Part shown: one piece after another, positions 22,856-32,023 of the stretch
Numbering within the stretch: the first letter of the stretch is position 1
Layout: each line of letters opens with the position of its first letter
NCBI RefSeq assembly: GCF_003718715.1
Contig: NZ_CP033465.1
Span: 558,001-622,000 of the forward strand
Origin: Clostridium sp. JN-1
Lineage (GTDB): Bacteria > Bacillota > Clostridia > Clostridiales > Clostridiaceae
Direction: 5' to 3'
Length of the DNA stretch: 64,000 nt
Made by a program: the position numbers and the translations under genes
Notes under the pieces: model-generated
What the model saw: the letters and a program-made list of their open reading frames with translations, nothing else
What the model was told of the DNA's origin: nothing
Database searches by the model: none

Positions 22856-23988
22856 GTGGTTCTTATAATGAGCATTCTAAATTTTCACCTTCAGCAGCTC
22901 ATAGAATTTTAGCTTGTACACCTTCAATGCTTTTAGAACAGCAGTTTCCAAATGAGACAAGCACTTATGCAGAAGAAGGAACTGCGGCACATGATCTCGC
23001 TGAACATAAGTTAAAGAAAGCTTTAAAAATGAGGTCAAGAAAACCTGTTAGTAAGTATGATTCAGATGAAATGGACGAGTATACAGATACTTATGTAGAA
23101 TACTGTTTAGGAATTATAGAAAAGGCTAAGGAAAATTGCAAGGACCTTCAGATTTTAATTGAGCAAAAGTTAGATTTTAGTGACTATGTTGAAGGTGGCT
23201 TTGGAACTGGAGACCTTGTGATAGCTGGAACAGGTACACTTCATGTTATAGATTTTAAATATGGTAGAGGAGTTATAGTATCTGCAGAAAAAAATCCACA
23301 GATGATGCTTTATGCATTAGGTGCTTTATCTTTATTTGATATGCTTTATGACATTGAAAAAGTTACTATGACTATAGTTCAGCCAAGAGTAGATAACTTT
23401 TCTACTTATGAAATAACCGTAGAAGAACTTCTCAAGTGGGCAGAAGAGGAACTAAAACCAAAAGCAGAATTAGCATTAAAAGGCGAAGGGGAATTTTGTC
23501 CAGGAGAACATTGTAGGTTTTGCAAAGCTAAAAATCAGTGTAGAGCTAGAGCAGTTAAAAATTTAGAACTTTTAAAATATGAATTTTCAGACCCAACATT
23601 ACTTTCAGATGATGAAATAGCTGAAATTATGGGAGTTGCAGAAGAACTTTCTAAGTGGGCAAGTGATATTTATACCTATGCTACAGCACTTGCTATTAAT
23701 GAAGGCAAAAATTGGGATGGATTTAAACTTGTAGAAGGAAGGACTAGAAGAAAATATACAGATGAACAATCTGTAGCTGAAGCTGCAAAGGGTGCTGGAT
23801 ATAGTGATATTTATAAGAAGAACTTAATTTCCATAACTGAGATGGAAAAGTTAATGGGAAAGAAAAAGTTTAAGGATATCTTAGGTTCTTTTGTAGAAAA
23901 GCCAAAGGGTAAATTAACATTAGTTTTAGATACAGATAAAAGAAATGCAGTAGATGTAGTAGCTGCAGAGTTTCAAGTTGAAGAATAA
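22852..23988 (+). CDS. DUF2800 RecB-like nuclease
   Basis: The protein has 378 residues. GTAAHDLAEHKL (~42-53), GFGTGDLVIAGTGTLHVIDFKYG with the PD-(D/E)XK Asp and D-x-K, then QMMLYALGAL. The C-terminal third has Cys residues in CPGEHCRFCKAKNQC, typical of iron-sulfur RecB-family nucleases of the Cas4/AddB type. In phages this family partners DUF2815 and PolA and probably works in recombination or end processing. Confidence 0.88.
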   Translation: MSGSYNEHSKFSPSAAHRILACTPSMLLEQQFPNETSTYAEEGTAAHDLAEHKLKKALKMRSRKPVSKYDSDEMDEYTDTYVEYCLGIIEKAKENCKDLQILIEQKLDFSDYVEGGFGTGDLVIAGTGTLHVIDFKYGRGVIVSAEKNPQMMLYALGALSLFDMLYDIEKVTMTIVQPRVDNFSTYEITVEELLKWAEEELKPKAELALKGEGEFCPGEHCRFCKAKNQCRARAVKNLELLKYEFSDPTLLSDDEIAEIMGVAEELSKWASDIYTYATALAINEGKNWDGFKLVEGRTRRKYTDEQSVAEAAKGAGYSDIYKKNLISITEMEKLMGKKKFKDILGSFVEKPKGKLTLVLDTDKRNAVDVVAAEFQVEE

Positions 23989-24035
23989 TATACAGCTTAA
24001 AATAGCTGAATTTAAAATATTAGGAGGATTTTGTT

Positions 24036-24572
24036 ATGAGTAAAAATTCAAAAGTGGTAATACCAGGGAGATTAAGTTATACAAATCTATTTGAGGCAAA
24101 AAGTATTAATGGAAGTGAGCCTAAGTATAGTGTTTCTATAATTATACCTAAAGGTGATAAGAAAACTTTAACTATGATTCAAAAGGCTGTTGAAGATGCT
24201 AAAAAAGAAGGTATAGGTAAGTTTGGAGGAAAGATTCCTAAAAACTTAAAAACTCCACTAAGAGATGGAGATATTGACAGACCAGATGATCCAGCATATG
24301 AAAACAGCTATTTTATAAATACAAATTCAAAAGATGCACCTCAGATTGTAGATAAAAGAATACAGCCAATTCTTGATAGAAGTGAAGTTTATAGTGGATG
24401 TTATGGAAAGGTAAGTGTTAATTTTTATGCCTTTAATGTAAATGGAAATCGTGGAATTGCAGCAGGTCTTGGTAATGTTCAAAAGCTTAGAGATGGGGAA
24501 TCTTTAGGTGGTCATAGTAGAGCAGAGGATGACTTTGAAATTGAAGAAGAAGATGATGATTTTATGTCATAA
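24036..24572 (+). CDS. DUF2815 single-stranded DNA-binding-like protein
   Basis: The protein has 178 residues, with VIPGRLSYTNLFEAKSINGSEPKYSVSI at the start and GCYGKVSVNFYAFNVNGNRGIAAGL in the middle, an OB-fold-like beta pattern. The last ~18 residues are almost all acidic (FEIEEEDDDFMS), as in single-stranded DNA-binding proteins that recruit partners. The usual neighbours DUF2800 and PolA flank it. Confidence 0.85.
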   Translation: MSKNSKVVIPGRLSYTNLFEAKSINGSEPKYSVSIIIPKGDKKTLTMIQKAVEDAKKEGIGKFGGKIPKNLKTPLRDGDIDRPDDPAYENSYFINTNSKDAPQIVDKRIQPILDRSEVYSGCYGKVSVNFYAFNVNGNRGIAAGLGNVQKLRDGESLGGHSRAEDDFEIEEEDDDFMS

Positions 24573-24586
24573 AAATAAAATAACTT

Positions 24587-24626
24587 TTATGCAGGTAGAG
24601 CCTTATTGGCTCTTTGCCTTGCATAA
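24587..24626 (+). promoter_or_regulatory. Hairpin abutting the polymerase ribosome site
   Basis: TTATGCA (24587-24593) pairs with TGCATAA (24620-24626), and inside it GAGCC (24598-24602) pairs with GGCTC (24608-24612). The outer stem ends at the AGGAGG of the polymerase gene, so it could modulate translation. Confidence 0.45.
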
Positions 24627-24641
24627 GGAGGTAATGAAAAA

Positions 24642-26597
24642 TTGAAAATATTATCTATAGATATAGAAACTTTTTCTGATGTTGATATTAGTAAATGTGG
24701 TGTGTATCGTTATGCTGATAGTGTAAACTTTGATATTTTGTTATTTGGATACAGTATAGATGGTGGACCAGTAGAAGTAGTAGATATGGCTAGTGGAGAA
24801 AAACTGCCACAGTTTATTATAGATGCAATAATTGATGATAATGTTATAAAAACAGCTTTTAATGCTCAGTTTGAAAGGATTTGTTTAATGACATACCTTT
24901 CAAGATTATTAAATAAAAATATATACCTTCATCCATCTTCATGGAGTTGTACAGAGGTACAGGCTTCAATGCTAGGATTACCACTTAGTTTAGCAGGAGT
25001 AGGCAAAGTGTTAAAACTTGATGAGCAGAAAATGGATGAAGGTAAAGCATTAATTAGATATTTTTGTACACCTTGTAGAGCTACTGCAGCTAATGGAGGA
25101 AGAACAAGGAATATGCCAAAGGATGCTCCAGAAAAATGGGAGTTATTTAAAAAGTATAATGTTAGAGATGTTCAAGTGGAACTTGCCATTCGTGAGAAGT
25201 TAAAGAAGTATCCTATACCAGAAAGAGAGCAAGAATTTTATGTACTAGATCAGAAAATAAATGATCTTGGATTATTAGTAGATAAAAAATTAGAGGAAGA
25301 AGCTATTTCTTGTGATAGGCAGTTTACAGTTGCTGCTACAGAAAAAGCCTATGAGTTAACAGGACTTGAAAATCCAAACTCTGTAGCACAGCTGAAAGGA
25401 TGGTTAAAAGAACGTGGAGTTAAAGTGGAGAGCCTTTCAAAAAAAGCCGTAACGGATTTAGTGGAAGAAACAGAAGGAGAAGTTGCTGAAGCTTTAAAGT
25501 TAAGACTTTTAATGGCTAAAACTAGTGTGAAAAAATATGAAGCTATAGAAAGAGCAGTTTGCTCTGATGGCAGGGTTCATGGATTATTTCAATTTTATGG
25601 TGCAAATAGAACTGGCAGGTGGAGTGGGCGTTTAGTTCAGTTCCAAAACCTACCTCAAAATCATCTTAAGGATTTAACTCTTGCAAGAGATTTAATAAAA
25701 GAAGGTAGATTTGAAGATGTAGAACTTTTATTTGGAAATACACCTAGTGTGTTATCTGAACTTATTAGAACTAATTTTATTCCTAAAGAAAAGTATCGTT
25801 TTATAGTAGCAGATTTTTCAGCAATAGAAGCAAGAGTAATTTCATGGCTTGCTGGTGAAAAATGGAGACTTGATGTCTTTGCATCACATGGAAAAATATA
25901 TGAAGCAGCTGCATCTATGATGTTTCATGTACCTATTGAAAGCATTACTAAAGGAAGTCCTTTAAGGCAGAAAGGGAAAATATCAGAATTGGCTTGTGGA
26001 TATGGCGGCGGTGTTGGTGCATTAAAATCTATGGGAGCTTTAGATATGGGAGTTGAGGAATCTGAACTTCAAGGGCTTATTGATAATTGGAGAACTGCAA
26101 ATCCTCATATTGTGAAGTTTTGGTGGGATGTTGATAAGGTAGCTATTAAAGCAGTAAAGGAAAGAGGCATAGCATCTACCCATGGTATTATTTTTACCTA
26201 TAAAAGTGGAATGTTATTTGTTACTTTGCCATCTGGAAGAAATCTTGTTTATGTAAAACCTAGGATTGGATTAAATAAATTTGGTAGAGAAGGACTTACT
26301 TATGAAGGCATTGGAGCAACAAAAAAGTGGGAGAGGATAGAAACTTATGGACCTAAAATTGTAGAAAATATTGTGCAAGCAACGTCAAGAGATTTATTAG
26401 CAGAAGCCATGCTTAGATTAGATAAAGCAGGGTATAAAATAGTTGCCCACGTACATGATGAAGCTATATGTGAAGTGCCTATAGGAGAAGGTTCTGTAGA
26501 AGAAATGTGTGCAATTATGGCAGAATCACCTAAATGGGTAAAAGGGTTACCCTTAAAAGCAGATGGCTATGAATGCAATTTTTATATGAAAGATTAA
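24642..26597 (+). CDS. Family A DNA polymerase with 3'-5' exonuclease
   Basis: The 651-residue protein starts at TTG; an ATG just upstream in another frame stops at once. The exonuclease domain opens with LSIDIETFSDVDI (D5, E7) and includes NVRDVQVE. The polymerase shows RTGRWSGRLVQFQNLPQ, motif A VADFSAIEARVISWLAG, the finger-helix KISELACGYGGG and motif C VAHVHDEAICEV. No 5'-3' exonuclease domain is present. It is the phage replicative or repair polymerase. Confidence 0.95.
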   Translation: MKILSIDIETFSDVDISKCGVYRYADSVNFDILLFGYSIDGGPVEVVDMASGEKLPQFIIDAIIDDNVIKTAFNAQFERICLMTYLSRLLNKNIYLHPSSWSCTEVQASMLGLPLSLAGVGKVLKLDEQKMDEGKALIRYFCTPCRATAANGGRTRNMPKDAPEKWELFKKYNVRDVQVELAIREKLKKYPIPEREQEFYVLDQKINDLGLLVDKKLEEEAISCDRQFTVAATEKAYELTGLENPNSVAQLKGWLKERGVKVESLSKKAVTDLVEETEGEVAEALKLRLLMAKTSVKKYEAIERAVCSDGRVHGLFQFYGANRTGRWSGRLVQFQNLPQNHLKDLTLARDLIKEGRFEDVELLFGNTPSVLSELIRTNFIPKEKYRFIVADFSAIEARVISWLAGEKWRLDVFASHGKIYEAAASMMFHVPIESITKGSPLRQKGKISELACGYGGGVGALKSMGALDMGVEESELQGLIDNWRTANPHIVKFWWDVDKVAIKAVKERGIASTHGIIFTYKSGMLFVTLPSGRNLVYVKPRIGLNKFGREGLTYEGIGATKKWERIETYGPKIVENIVQATSRDLLAEAMLRLDKAGYKIVAHVHDEAICEVPIGEGSVEEMCAIMAESPKWVKGLPLKADGYECNFYMKD

Positions 26598-26665
26598 GTA
26601 TGTACTTAACAAAAGGAAAGTACAACATAGAGAAAATATAGGAAGAAAGAGGAGGTAACAGTATC

Positions 26666-29035
26666 ATGAATTTTGTTATTTCAACTGGCAATAGCCGTAA
26701 AGATAAATTATGGAAAAAACAATCAGTAACTTGGGAGGAGTTCGCACAAAAACTCTCCCATACAACTGTTACAAGTGAAACCCAAGCAGAGTATAGAAAA
26801 ATGAAAAAATTTCAGCAGGATAATGTAAAAGATGTAGGTGGTTTTGTAGCAGGAGAACTTAAAGATGGTAGGCGTAAAAAAGAAAATGTTTTATCACGTT
26901 CCATGTTAACCTTAGATATGGATTATGCAGATGATGCAGAAGTAATAACCTCAGATATTGAAATGTTATATGATTATGCTTGTTGTATTTATTCTACTCA
27001 TAAGCATAGCAAAGATAAGCCAAGGCTTAGAATTATTATTCCTTTATCAAAAACTGTAAATGCAGATGAGTATCAAGCTATATCACGAATGATAGCAAAG
27101 CAAATTGGTATTGAATTATTTGATGATACTACTTATGAACCAAATAGGTTGATGTATTTTCCTAGCACCTCATCTGATGGAGAGTATTTCTTTAAAGTTA
27201 TTAATGGAGAATTTTTAAATCCTGATAATATTCTCTCTTTATATAAAGATTGGAAGGATACATCTTCATGGCCTGTATCTTCAAGGCAAACAGCTATTAT
27301 TGAAAAGACTATGAAAAAGCAGGAAAATCCTTTAAAGAAACAAGGTATGGTAGGAGCATTTTGCAGAAGTTACGCAATTATAGAAGCTATAGAAACTTTT
27401 TTATCAGATATTTATGCACCTAGTATTATTCCAGATAGGTATGATTATATTCCTGCTGATTCTGCAGCTGGAGTTATTATTTATGATAATAAATATGCAT
27501 ATTCTCATCATGCTACAGATCCAGCCTGCAACAAACTTTTAAATGCATTTGACCTTGTAAGAATTCACCTTTATGGAGATATGGATGAAGATGCAGATGA
27601 AAAGAAACAATTACCATCTTATAAAGCAATGGTGGAATTTTGCAGAGAAGATGAAAAGGTGAAAAGGCAACTTTCAAAAGAACGTGAAGAAGAGGCTTTG
27701 GAAGAATTTAAAAATGATAATGAGTGGGAGCTTAATTTAGAACTTAATAAAAATGGAACAGTTAAAGATACTCTTATTAACATAACAGAAATATTTCGTC
27801 ATGACAGTATGTTTGAATCTATTGCTTATAATGAGTTATCTCATACCATAGATGTTAATGGAGAACTTCCATGGAAACAAGTAAAAAAGGGATGGAATGA
27901 TTCAGACCTTTCTTATGCCAAAGTGTATTTAGATAAGAAATATGGTATTTGGTCTCCAGGAAAGTTCAAAGATGCACTACTTGCAGGAGCATCAGAAAGA
28001 GCATTTCATCCAATTAAGGATTATTTTAATTCACTACCTAATTGGGATAAAGAAGAAAGATTAGATACACTTCTTATTGATTATTTTGATGCTGAAGATA
28101 ATTTTTATACAAAAGAAGTTATGAGAAAAACTTTAGTTGCAGCAGTAGCTAGAATATATGAACCAGGCATAAAGTTTGATTATGTCTTAATTTTAAATGG
28201 CAATCAAGGTATTGGAAAATCTACGTTCTTTTCTAAGCTTGCAGGAAAATGGTTTTCTGACAGTTTAACTATATCAGATATGAGAGATAAAGCGGCTGCA
28301 GAAAAACTTCAAGGATACTGGATTTTAGAACTTGGAGAGCTTGCAGGTCTTAGAAAAATGGATGTTGAAACAGTTAAATCCTTTATAACTAGAACAGATG
28401 ATAAGTTTAGACAAAGCTATGGAGTAACTGTTGAAAACCATCCAAGACAGTGCATTATAGTTGGAACTACTAATGCAGAAAAAGGCTTTTTAAGAGATGT
28501 TACAGGTAACAGAAGATTTTGGCCCGTTCAGGTTAAATTAGGTAAAAAGAGTGTTTGGGAAGATATTACACAAAATGAAGTTAATCAAATTTGGGCAGAG
28601 GCAATTGTAAAGTATAAAGCAGGAGAAGAACTAACCTTAAAAGGAGAATCAGCAGTAATGGCTTATCAGCATCAGCAAGAGGCTATGGAAGAAGATGATC
28701 GTGAAGGTCTTGTTAGAGATTATTTAAATACACTTTTACCAGATAATTGGGATAATATGGACTTATTTCAAAGGCGTAATTTTTTAGTAGGTGACAGCGA
28801 ATTTGGAGCTGAAACTTTAGTAGGTACTGTAAAAAGAGAGAGGGTATGCATTCAAGAGATTTGGTGTGAATGTTTTGGTAAAAAGAAAGAAGATATAAAA
28901 AGAAGTGATTCTTTTGAAATACAAGGTATTTTAGTAAAAATAGGAGGGTGGAAGCGTTATAGGGGTAATAAATTTGGTAAAATGAGAATTCCTATTTATG
29001 GTCCGCAGTTAACATATATAAGAGATGAAAACTAA
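26666..29035 (+). CDS. VapE-type primase-helicase (virulence-associated E family)
   Basis: In this 789-residue protein, residues ~1-330 form a primase-like part with MLTLDMDYAD (D-x-D) and STHKHSKDKPRLRIIIPL. Residues ~410-650 hold the VirE/VapE P-loop ATPase: LILNGNQGIGKSTFFSKLAG (Walker A), YWILELGELAGLRK (Walker B-like) and DKFRQSYG...HPRQCIIVGTTN (sensor 1). It is probably the replication initiator-helicase. An AT-rich alternating region immediately downstream may be the origin. Confidence 0.92.
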   Translation: MNFVISTGNSRKDKLWKKQSVTWEEFAQKLSHTTVTSETQAEYRKMKKFQQDNVKDVGGFVAGELKDGRRKKENVLSRSMLTLDMDYADDAEVITSDIEMLYDYACCIYSTHKHSKDKPRLRIIIPLSKTVNADEYQAISRMIAKQIGIELFDDTTYEPNRLMYFPSTSSDGEYFFKVINGEFLNPDNILSLYKDWKDTSSWPVSSRQTAIIEKTMKKQENPLKKQGMVGAFCRSYAIIEAIETFLSDIYAPSIIPDRYDYIPADSAAGVIIYDNKYAYSHHATDPACNKLLNAFDLVRIHLYGDMDEDADEKKQLPSYKAMVEFCREDEKVKRQLSKEREEEALEEFKNDNEWELNLELNKNGTVKDTLINITEIFRHDSMFESIAYNELSHTIDVNGELPWKQVKKGWNDSDLSYAKVYLDKKYGIWSPGKFKDALLAGASERAFHPIKDYFNSLPNWDKEERLDTLLIDYFDAEDNFYTKEVMRKTLVAAVARIYEPGIKFDYVLILNGNQGIGKSTFFSKLAGKWFSDSLTISDMRDKAAAEKLQGYWILELGELAGLRKMDVETVKSFITRTDDKFRQSYGVTVENHPRQCIIVGTTNAEKGFLRDVTGNRRFWPVQVKLGKKSVWEDITQNEVNQIWAEAIVKYKAGEELTLKGESAVMAYQHQQEAMEEDDREGLVRDYLNTLLPDNWDNMDLFQRRNFLVGDSEFGAETLVGTVKRERVCIQEIWCECFGKKKEDIKRSDSFEIQGILVKIGGWKRYRGNKFGKMRIPIYGPQLTYIRDEN

Positions 29036-29149
29036 AGCAGATTTACAAGAACTAAATAATTGTTTCTAAGATACTTAAGATTAAAACAGGTACATTTTAA
29101 AAACTTGTACTAAAGACAGATAAAACAAAGGCTTATTATATATTAGTTC

Positions 29150-29250
29150 TTATGTTCTTATCTCTATTATAGAGTATGTATGTATATTATATATAGAGTA
29201 TATAGGGTACGCATGTATATATACGCACGCGTAAGAGTTTAAAACCCTAA
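29150..29250. other. Candidate prophage replication origin region
   Basis: The 29036-29331 gap has no gene. It contains AT-rich DNA, two TTCTTAT repeats (about 29147-29160) and a long alternating purine-pyrimidine run (GTATGTATGTATATTATATA, later GTACGCATGTATATATACGC and ACGCGT). Together with the adjacent VapE gene this fits a melting region of an origin, but no iterons are clear. Confidence 0.35.
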
Positions 29251-29331
29251 GAAACAGCCTTTAAGAACAAAAGATGGAAGGTAAAAATCATAATCTCAGC
29301 TATAGAAAAAAGCATGGGAGGTAAAAAAGTT

Positions 29332-29619
29332 ATGAGAGAAAAAGATATAGAGAAGATATTAATTAGAAAAGTGAAAACAAGAGGTGGACTAGCATTAAAG
29401 TTTATTTCTCCGAGTGTCAATGGAGTGCCAGATCGTTTGGTGCTCCTACCTAAAAGTAAAATAGCATTTGTAGAATTAAAAGCACCTGGAAAGAAAATGA
29501 GACCTCTTCAGATAAAAAGAAAAACACAATTAGAATCATTAGGATTTTTAGTTTATTGCATAGATAGGAAAGAAGAGATAGAAGGTGTTATAGATGAAAT
29601 TGAAAAAAGTAGATTATAA
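29332..29619 (+). CDS. VRR-NUC domain nuclease
   Basis: The ATG at 29332 behind GGGAGG is preferred to the one at 29314; the product is 95 residues. It has the small PD-(D/E)XK fold: KFISPSVNGVPDRLVLLPKSKIAFVELKAPG, with the catalytic D and E-x-K. Stand-alone VRR-NUC proteins accompany SNF2 helicases in phages. Its end overlaps the helicase start by 26 bases. Confidence 0.9.
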   Translation: MREKDIEKILIRKVKTRGGLALKFISPSVNGVPDRLVLLPKSKIAFVELKAPGKKMRPLQIKRKTQLESLGFLVYCIDRKEEIEGVIDEIEKSRL

Positions 29620-30973
29620 GCCACATGGATATCAAGCTTTTTCAACAGAATTTATATTAAAACATAAATCAGCAGGACTTTTCTTAGAATGTGGTCTTGG
29701 CAAAAGTGTAATTACTTTAACTGCAATTGTAGAACTTATGTATAATATGTTTGATGTTTCAAAAGTTTTAGTAATTGCACCACTTAGAGTAGCTGACACT
29801 ACATGGCAAGATGAAATAGAAAAGTGGGAGCATCTAAAATATTTAAAGCTTTCAAAGATATTAGGAAGTAAGAAAAATAGGATAATGGCACTTTATAAAA
29901 AGGCAGATATTTATACCATCAACAGAGAGAATGTTCCATGGCTTGTGGATTTTTATAAAAATGATTGGCCCTTTGATATGGTAGTTATTGATGAACTTTC
30001 AAGTTTTAAATCTCCATCGGCTAAAAGGTTTAAAGCATTAAAGAAAGTAAGACATAAAATTAAAAGAATTGTAGGTCTTACTGGAACACCTGCACCAAAT
30101 GGTTTATTAAATATTTGGAGTCAGATTTATCTTTTAGATGGTGGAGAGAGACTGGGAAGAACCTTTACTGGCTACCGCAACAGATATTTTCATCCACAAA
30201 AATATATAAATGGAGTTATTCCAGCAGATTATGTTATTAATGAAGATGCAGAAAAAAGGATATATGAGAAAATTTCAGATATATGCATTAGCATGAAGGC
30301 TCTTGATTATTTAAAAATGCCAGAGTGTATTTTTAATAAAGTTATGGTGGAACTATCAGAAAAAGATATGAAACTATATCGTAAGCTTGAAAGAGATTTA
30401 TTATTACCTTTTGAGGATAGTGATGTTGATGCAAAAAATGCAGCAGTACTTTCTAATAAACTTCTGCAAATGGCAAGTGGTGCTGTTTATGATGAGTTTG
30501 GTGATGTTAAACTTATTCATGATAAAAAATTAGATGCACTAGAAGATTTAATAGAAGCAGCTAATGGTAAACCAGTTCTTGTGTATTATGGATTCAAACA
30601 TGATAAAGATAGAATTAAGGAACGTTTTGAGGTAGAAGAAATTAATACTTCAGAAGATATTGCAAGGTGGAATGAAGGAAAAATACAAATTGCTTTATGT
30701 CATCCAGCATCTACAGGACATGGGCTTAATCTTCAAGAAGGAGGATGTACAATTATTTGGTTTAGTCTTACTTGGAGCTTAGAACTTTATCAGCAAGCCA
30801 ATGCAAGATTATATAGACAAGGACAAAAGCACACTGTGGTGATTCACCATATCATAGCAAAATATACAGTAGATGAAAAAGTTATACAAGCTTTAGAAAA
30901 TAAAGATACAAGTCAAACTGCTTTAATTGATGCAGTTAAAGCAAGAATTAAAAAGCAGGAAGGGAGAGCCTAA
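29594..30973 (+). CDS. SNF2-family DEAD/DEAH helicase
   Basis: In this 459-residue protein, motif I is LFLECGLGKSVITL, motif II VVIDELSSFKSPS, motif III GLTGTPAPNG, and motifs V-VI are HPASTGHGLNLQEGG and QANARLYRQGQKH. It lacks extra DNA-binding domains. In clostridial prophages this gene with VRR-NUC is a standard pair and probably remodels or unwinds DNA during replication or recombination. Confidence 0.92.
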   Translation: MKLKKVDYKPHGYQAFSTEFILKHKSAGLFLECGLGKSVITLTAIVELMYNMFDVSKVLVIAPLRVADTTWQDEIEKWEHLKYLKLSKILGSKKNRIMALYKKADIYTINRENVPWLVDFYKNDWPFDMVVIDELSSFKSPSAKRFKALKKVRHKIKRIVGLTGTPAPNGLLNIWSQIYLLDGGERLGRTFTGYRNRYFHPQKYINGVIPADYVINEDAEKRIYEKISDICISMKALDYLKMPECIFNKVMVELSEKDMKLYRKLERDLLLPFEDSDVDAKNAAVLSNKLLQMASGAVYDEFGDVKLIHDKKLDALEDLIEAANGKPVLVYYGFKHDKDRIKERFEVEEINTSEDIARWNEGKIQIALCHPASTGHGLNLQEGGCTIIWFSLTWSLELYQQANARLYRQGQKHTVVIHHIIAKYTVDEKVIQALENKDTSQTALIDAVKARIKKQEGRA

Positions 30974-30974
30974 T

Positions 30975-31397
30975 ATGAATGCAAAAGAATATTTATCACA
31001 AGCTGTTTGGCTTGATAAAAGAATAGATAGTAAACTTGAGCAATTAGAATCCTTAAAGAGTTTAGCCATGAAAGTAAATACAGATATTACACAAGAAAGA
31101 GTATCAGGCGGACCTAATAGTAAAAGTCCAATGGAAAATGTAATGGTAAAGGTTATTGATTTAGAATATGAGATTAATAAAGATATTGATAAACTGGTGG
31201 ATCTCAAGAAAGAAATTATGGAAACTATAAATAAACTTAGTGATTTGAATTACCAGTTGCTTTTAGAGATGAGATATATTAATGGTAGGTGCTGGGATGA
31301 TATAGCAACATCTATGGGATATGATAGAAGTTCAATATTTAGAATTCATGGAAAAGCATTAAAAGAAATAGATAAATTAAAAGTTGCGACTAAATGA
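30975..31397 (+). CDS. DUF1492/ArpU-like late transcription regulator
   Basis: The ATG at 30975 after GGAAGGGAG follows the helicase stop by one base; the longer frame from 30927 is rejected. The 140 residues are helical, with a C-terminal sigma-like HTH: LLLEMRYINGRCWDDIATSMG and YDRSSIFRIHGKAL. ArpU-type proteins switch on phage late genes or export of muramidase. The position just upstream of the packaging block fits. Confidence 0.85.
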   Translation: MNAKEYLSQAVWLDKRIDSKLEQLESLKSLAMKVNTDITQERVSGGPNSKSPMENVMVKVIDLEYEINKDIDKLVDLKKEIMETINKLSDLNYQLLLEMRYINGRCWDDIATSMGYDRSSIFRIHGKALKEIDKLKVATK

Positions 31398-31452
31398 GAC
31401 TAAATAAGACTGAATGCCACCCAGTATAAGTGATATAATATAAAGTGTAAAA

Positions 31453-31581
31453 GCATAGAAAAATTAAGAGCACCATATGCTGTAGTATATGCCGATGTTA
31501 TATCGATTCGATTCTTAGGAAACGCAGCATTCTTGATAACAAAGCCCTTGGAGGTAAAACTCTGGAGGGTTTTTTCTATGC
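31453..31581 (+). other. Structured non-coding element before the HNH gene
   Basis: GCATAGAAAAA (31453-31463) pairs with TTTTTTCTATGC (31570-31581) and encloses about 105 bases with further helices, including CCCT/AGGG with GAG/CTC near 31543-31569. The distal arm plus T-run could be a terminator. The core contains ATATCGATTCGATTCTT. I believe similar sequence lies before HNH genes in other Firmicute prophages, but I cannot check that here. Function unknown: late-gene leader RNA or part of the packaging site. Confidence 0.5.
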
Positions 31582-31607
31582 ATAAAAATAAAGGATGGTG
31601 AAATAAA

Positions 31608-31961
31608 GTGCCAATGAAACCATTAAAACCTTGTAGGCATCCAGGATGCCCTGAACTTACAAAGAATAAATATTGTGAAAAACATATGAATTTACATAGA
31701 AATAAAAGAGAAAGTGCTGGAAGACGTGGCTACGATAGCAGATGGAATAAGATTAGAAAGATATTTCTAAAAAATAATCCTATATGTGTTGAGTGTAAAA
31801 AACAAGGTAGGATAACAAAGGCTACAGTAGTTGATCATATTATTCCTCATAGAGGAGATTATAAATTGTTTTGGGATAAGAGCAACTGGCAACCTTTGTG
31901 TAAAAAGTGTCATGATAAGAAGACAATGACAGAAGATAGGTATCAAGAATTTAAATATTAA
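31608..31961 (+). CDS. HNH endonuclease of the packaging module
   Basis: In this 117-residue protein the start is GTG (or ATG two codons on). It has CRHPGCPELTKNKYCEKH, a zinc knuckle, and the HNH core VVDHIIPHRGDYKLFWDKSN followed by WQPLCKKCHDKK. In HK97-like cos phages this enzyme works with the terminase to cut cos and lies just upstream of it; the order here fits, although other genes now intervene. Confidence 0.92.
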   Translation: MPMKPLKPCRHPGCPELTKNKYCEKHMNLHRNKRESAGRRGYDSRWNKIRKIFLKNNPICVECKKQGRITKATVVDHIIPHRGDYKLFWDKSNWQPLCKKCHDKKTMTEDRYQEFKY

Positions 31962-32023
31962 AGAATAATTAGGTGTAAATAAAAATAATTATATAGTATA
32001 TCAATTATTTTGAGGGTGTTTTC

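Noticed and set aside
31453-31581. HEARO/OMEGA-type guide RNA of an IscB-like nuclease
   Set aside because: The adjacent HNH protein is only 117 residues, the packaging type, with no RuvC parts or IscB features.
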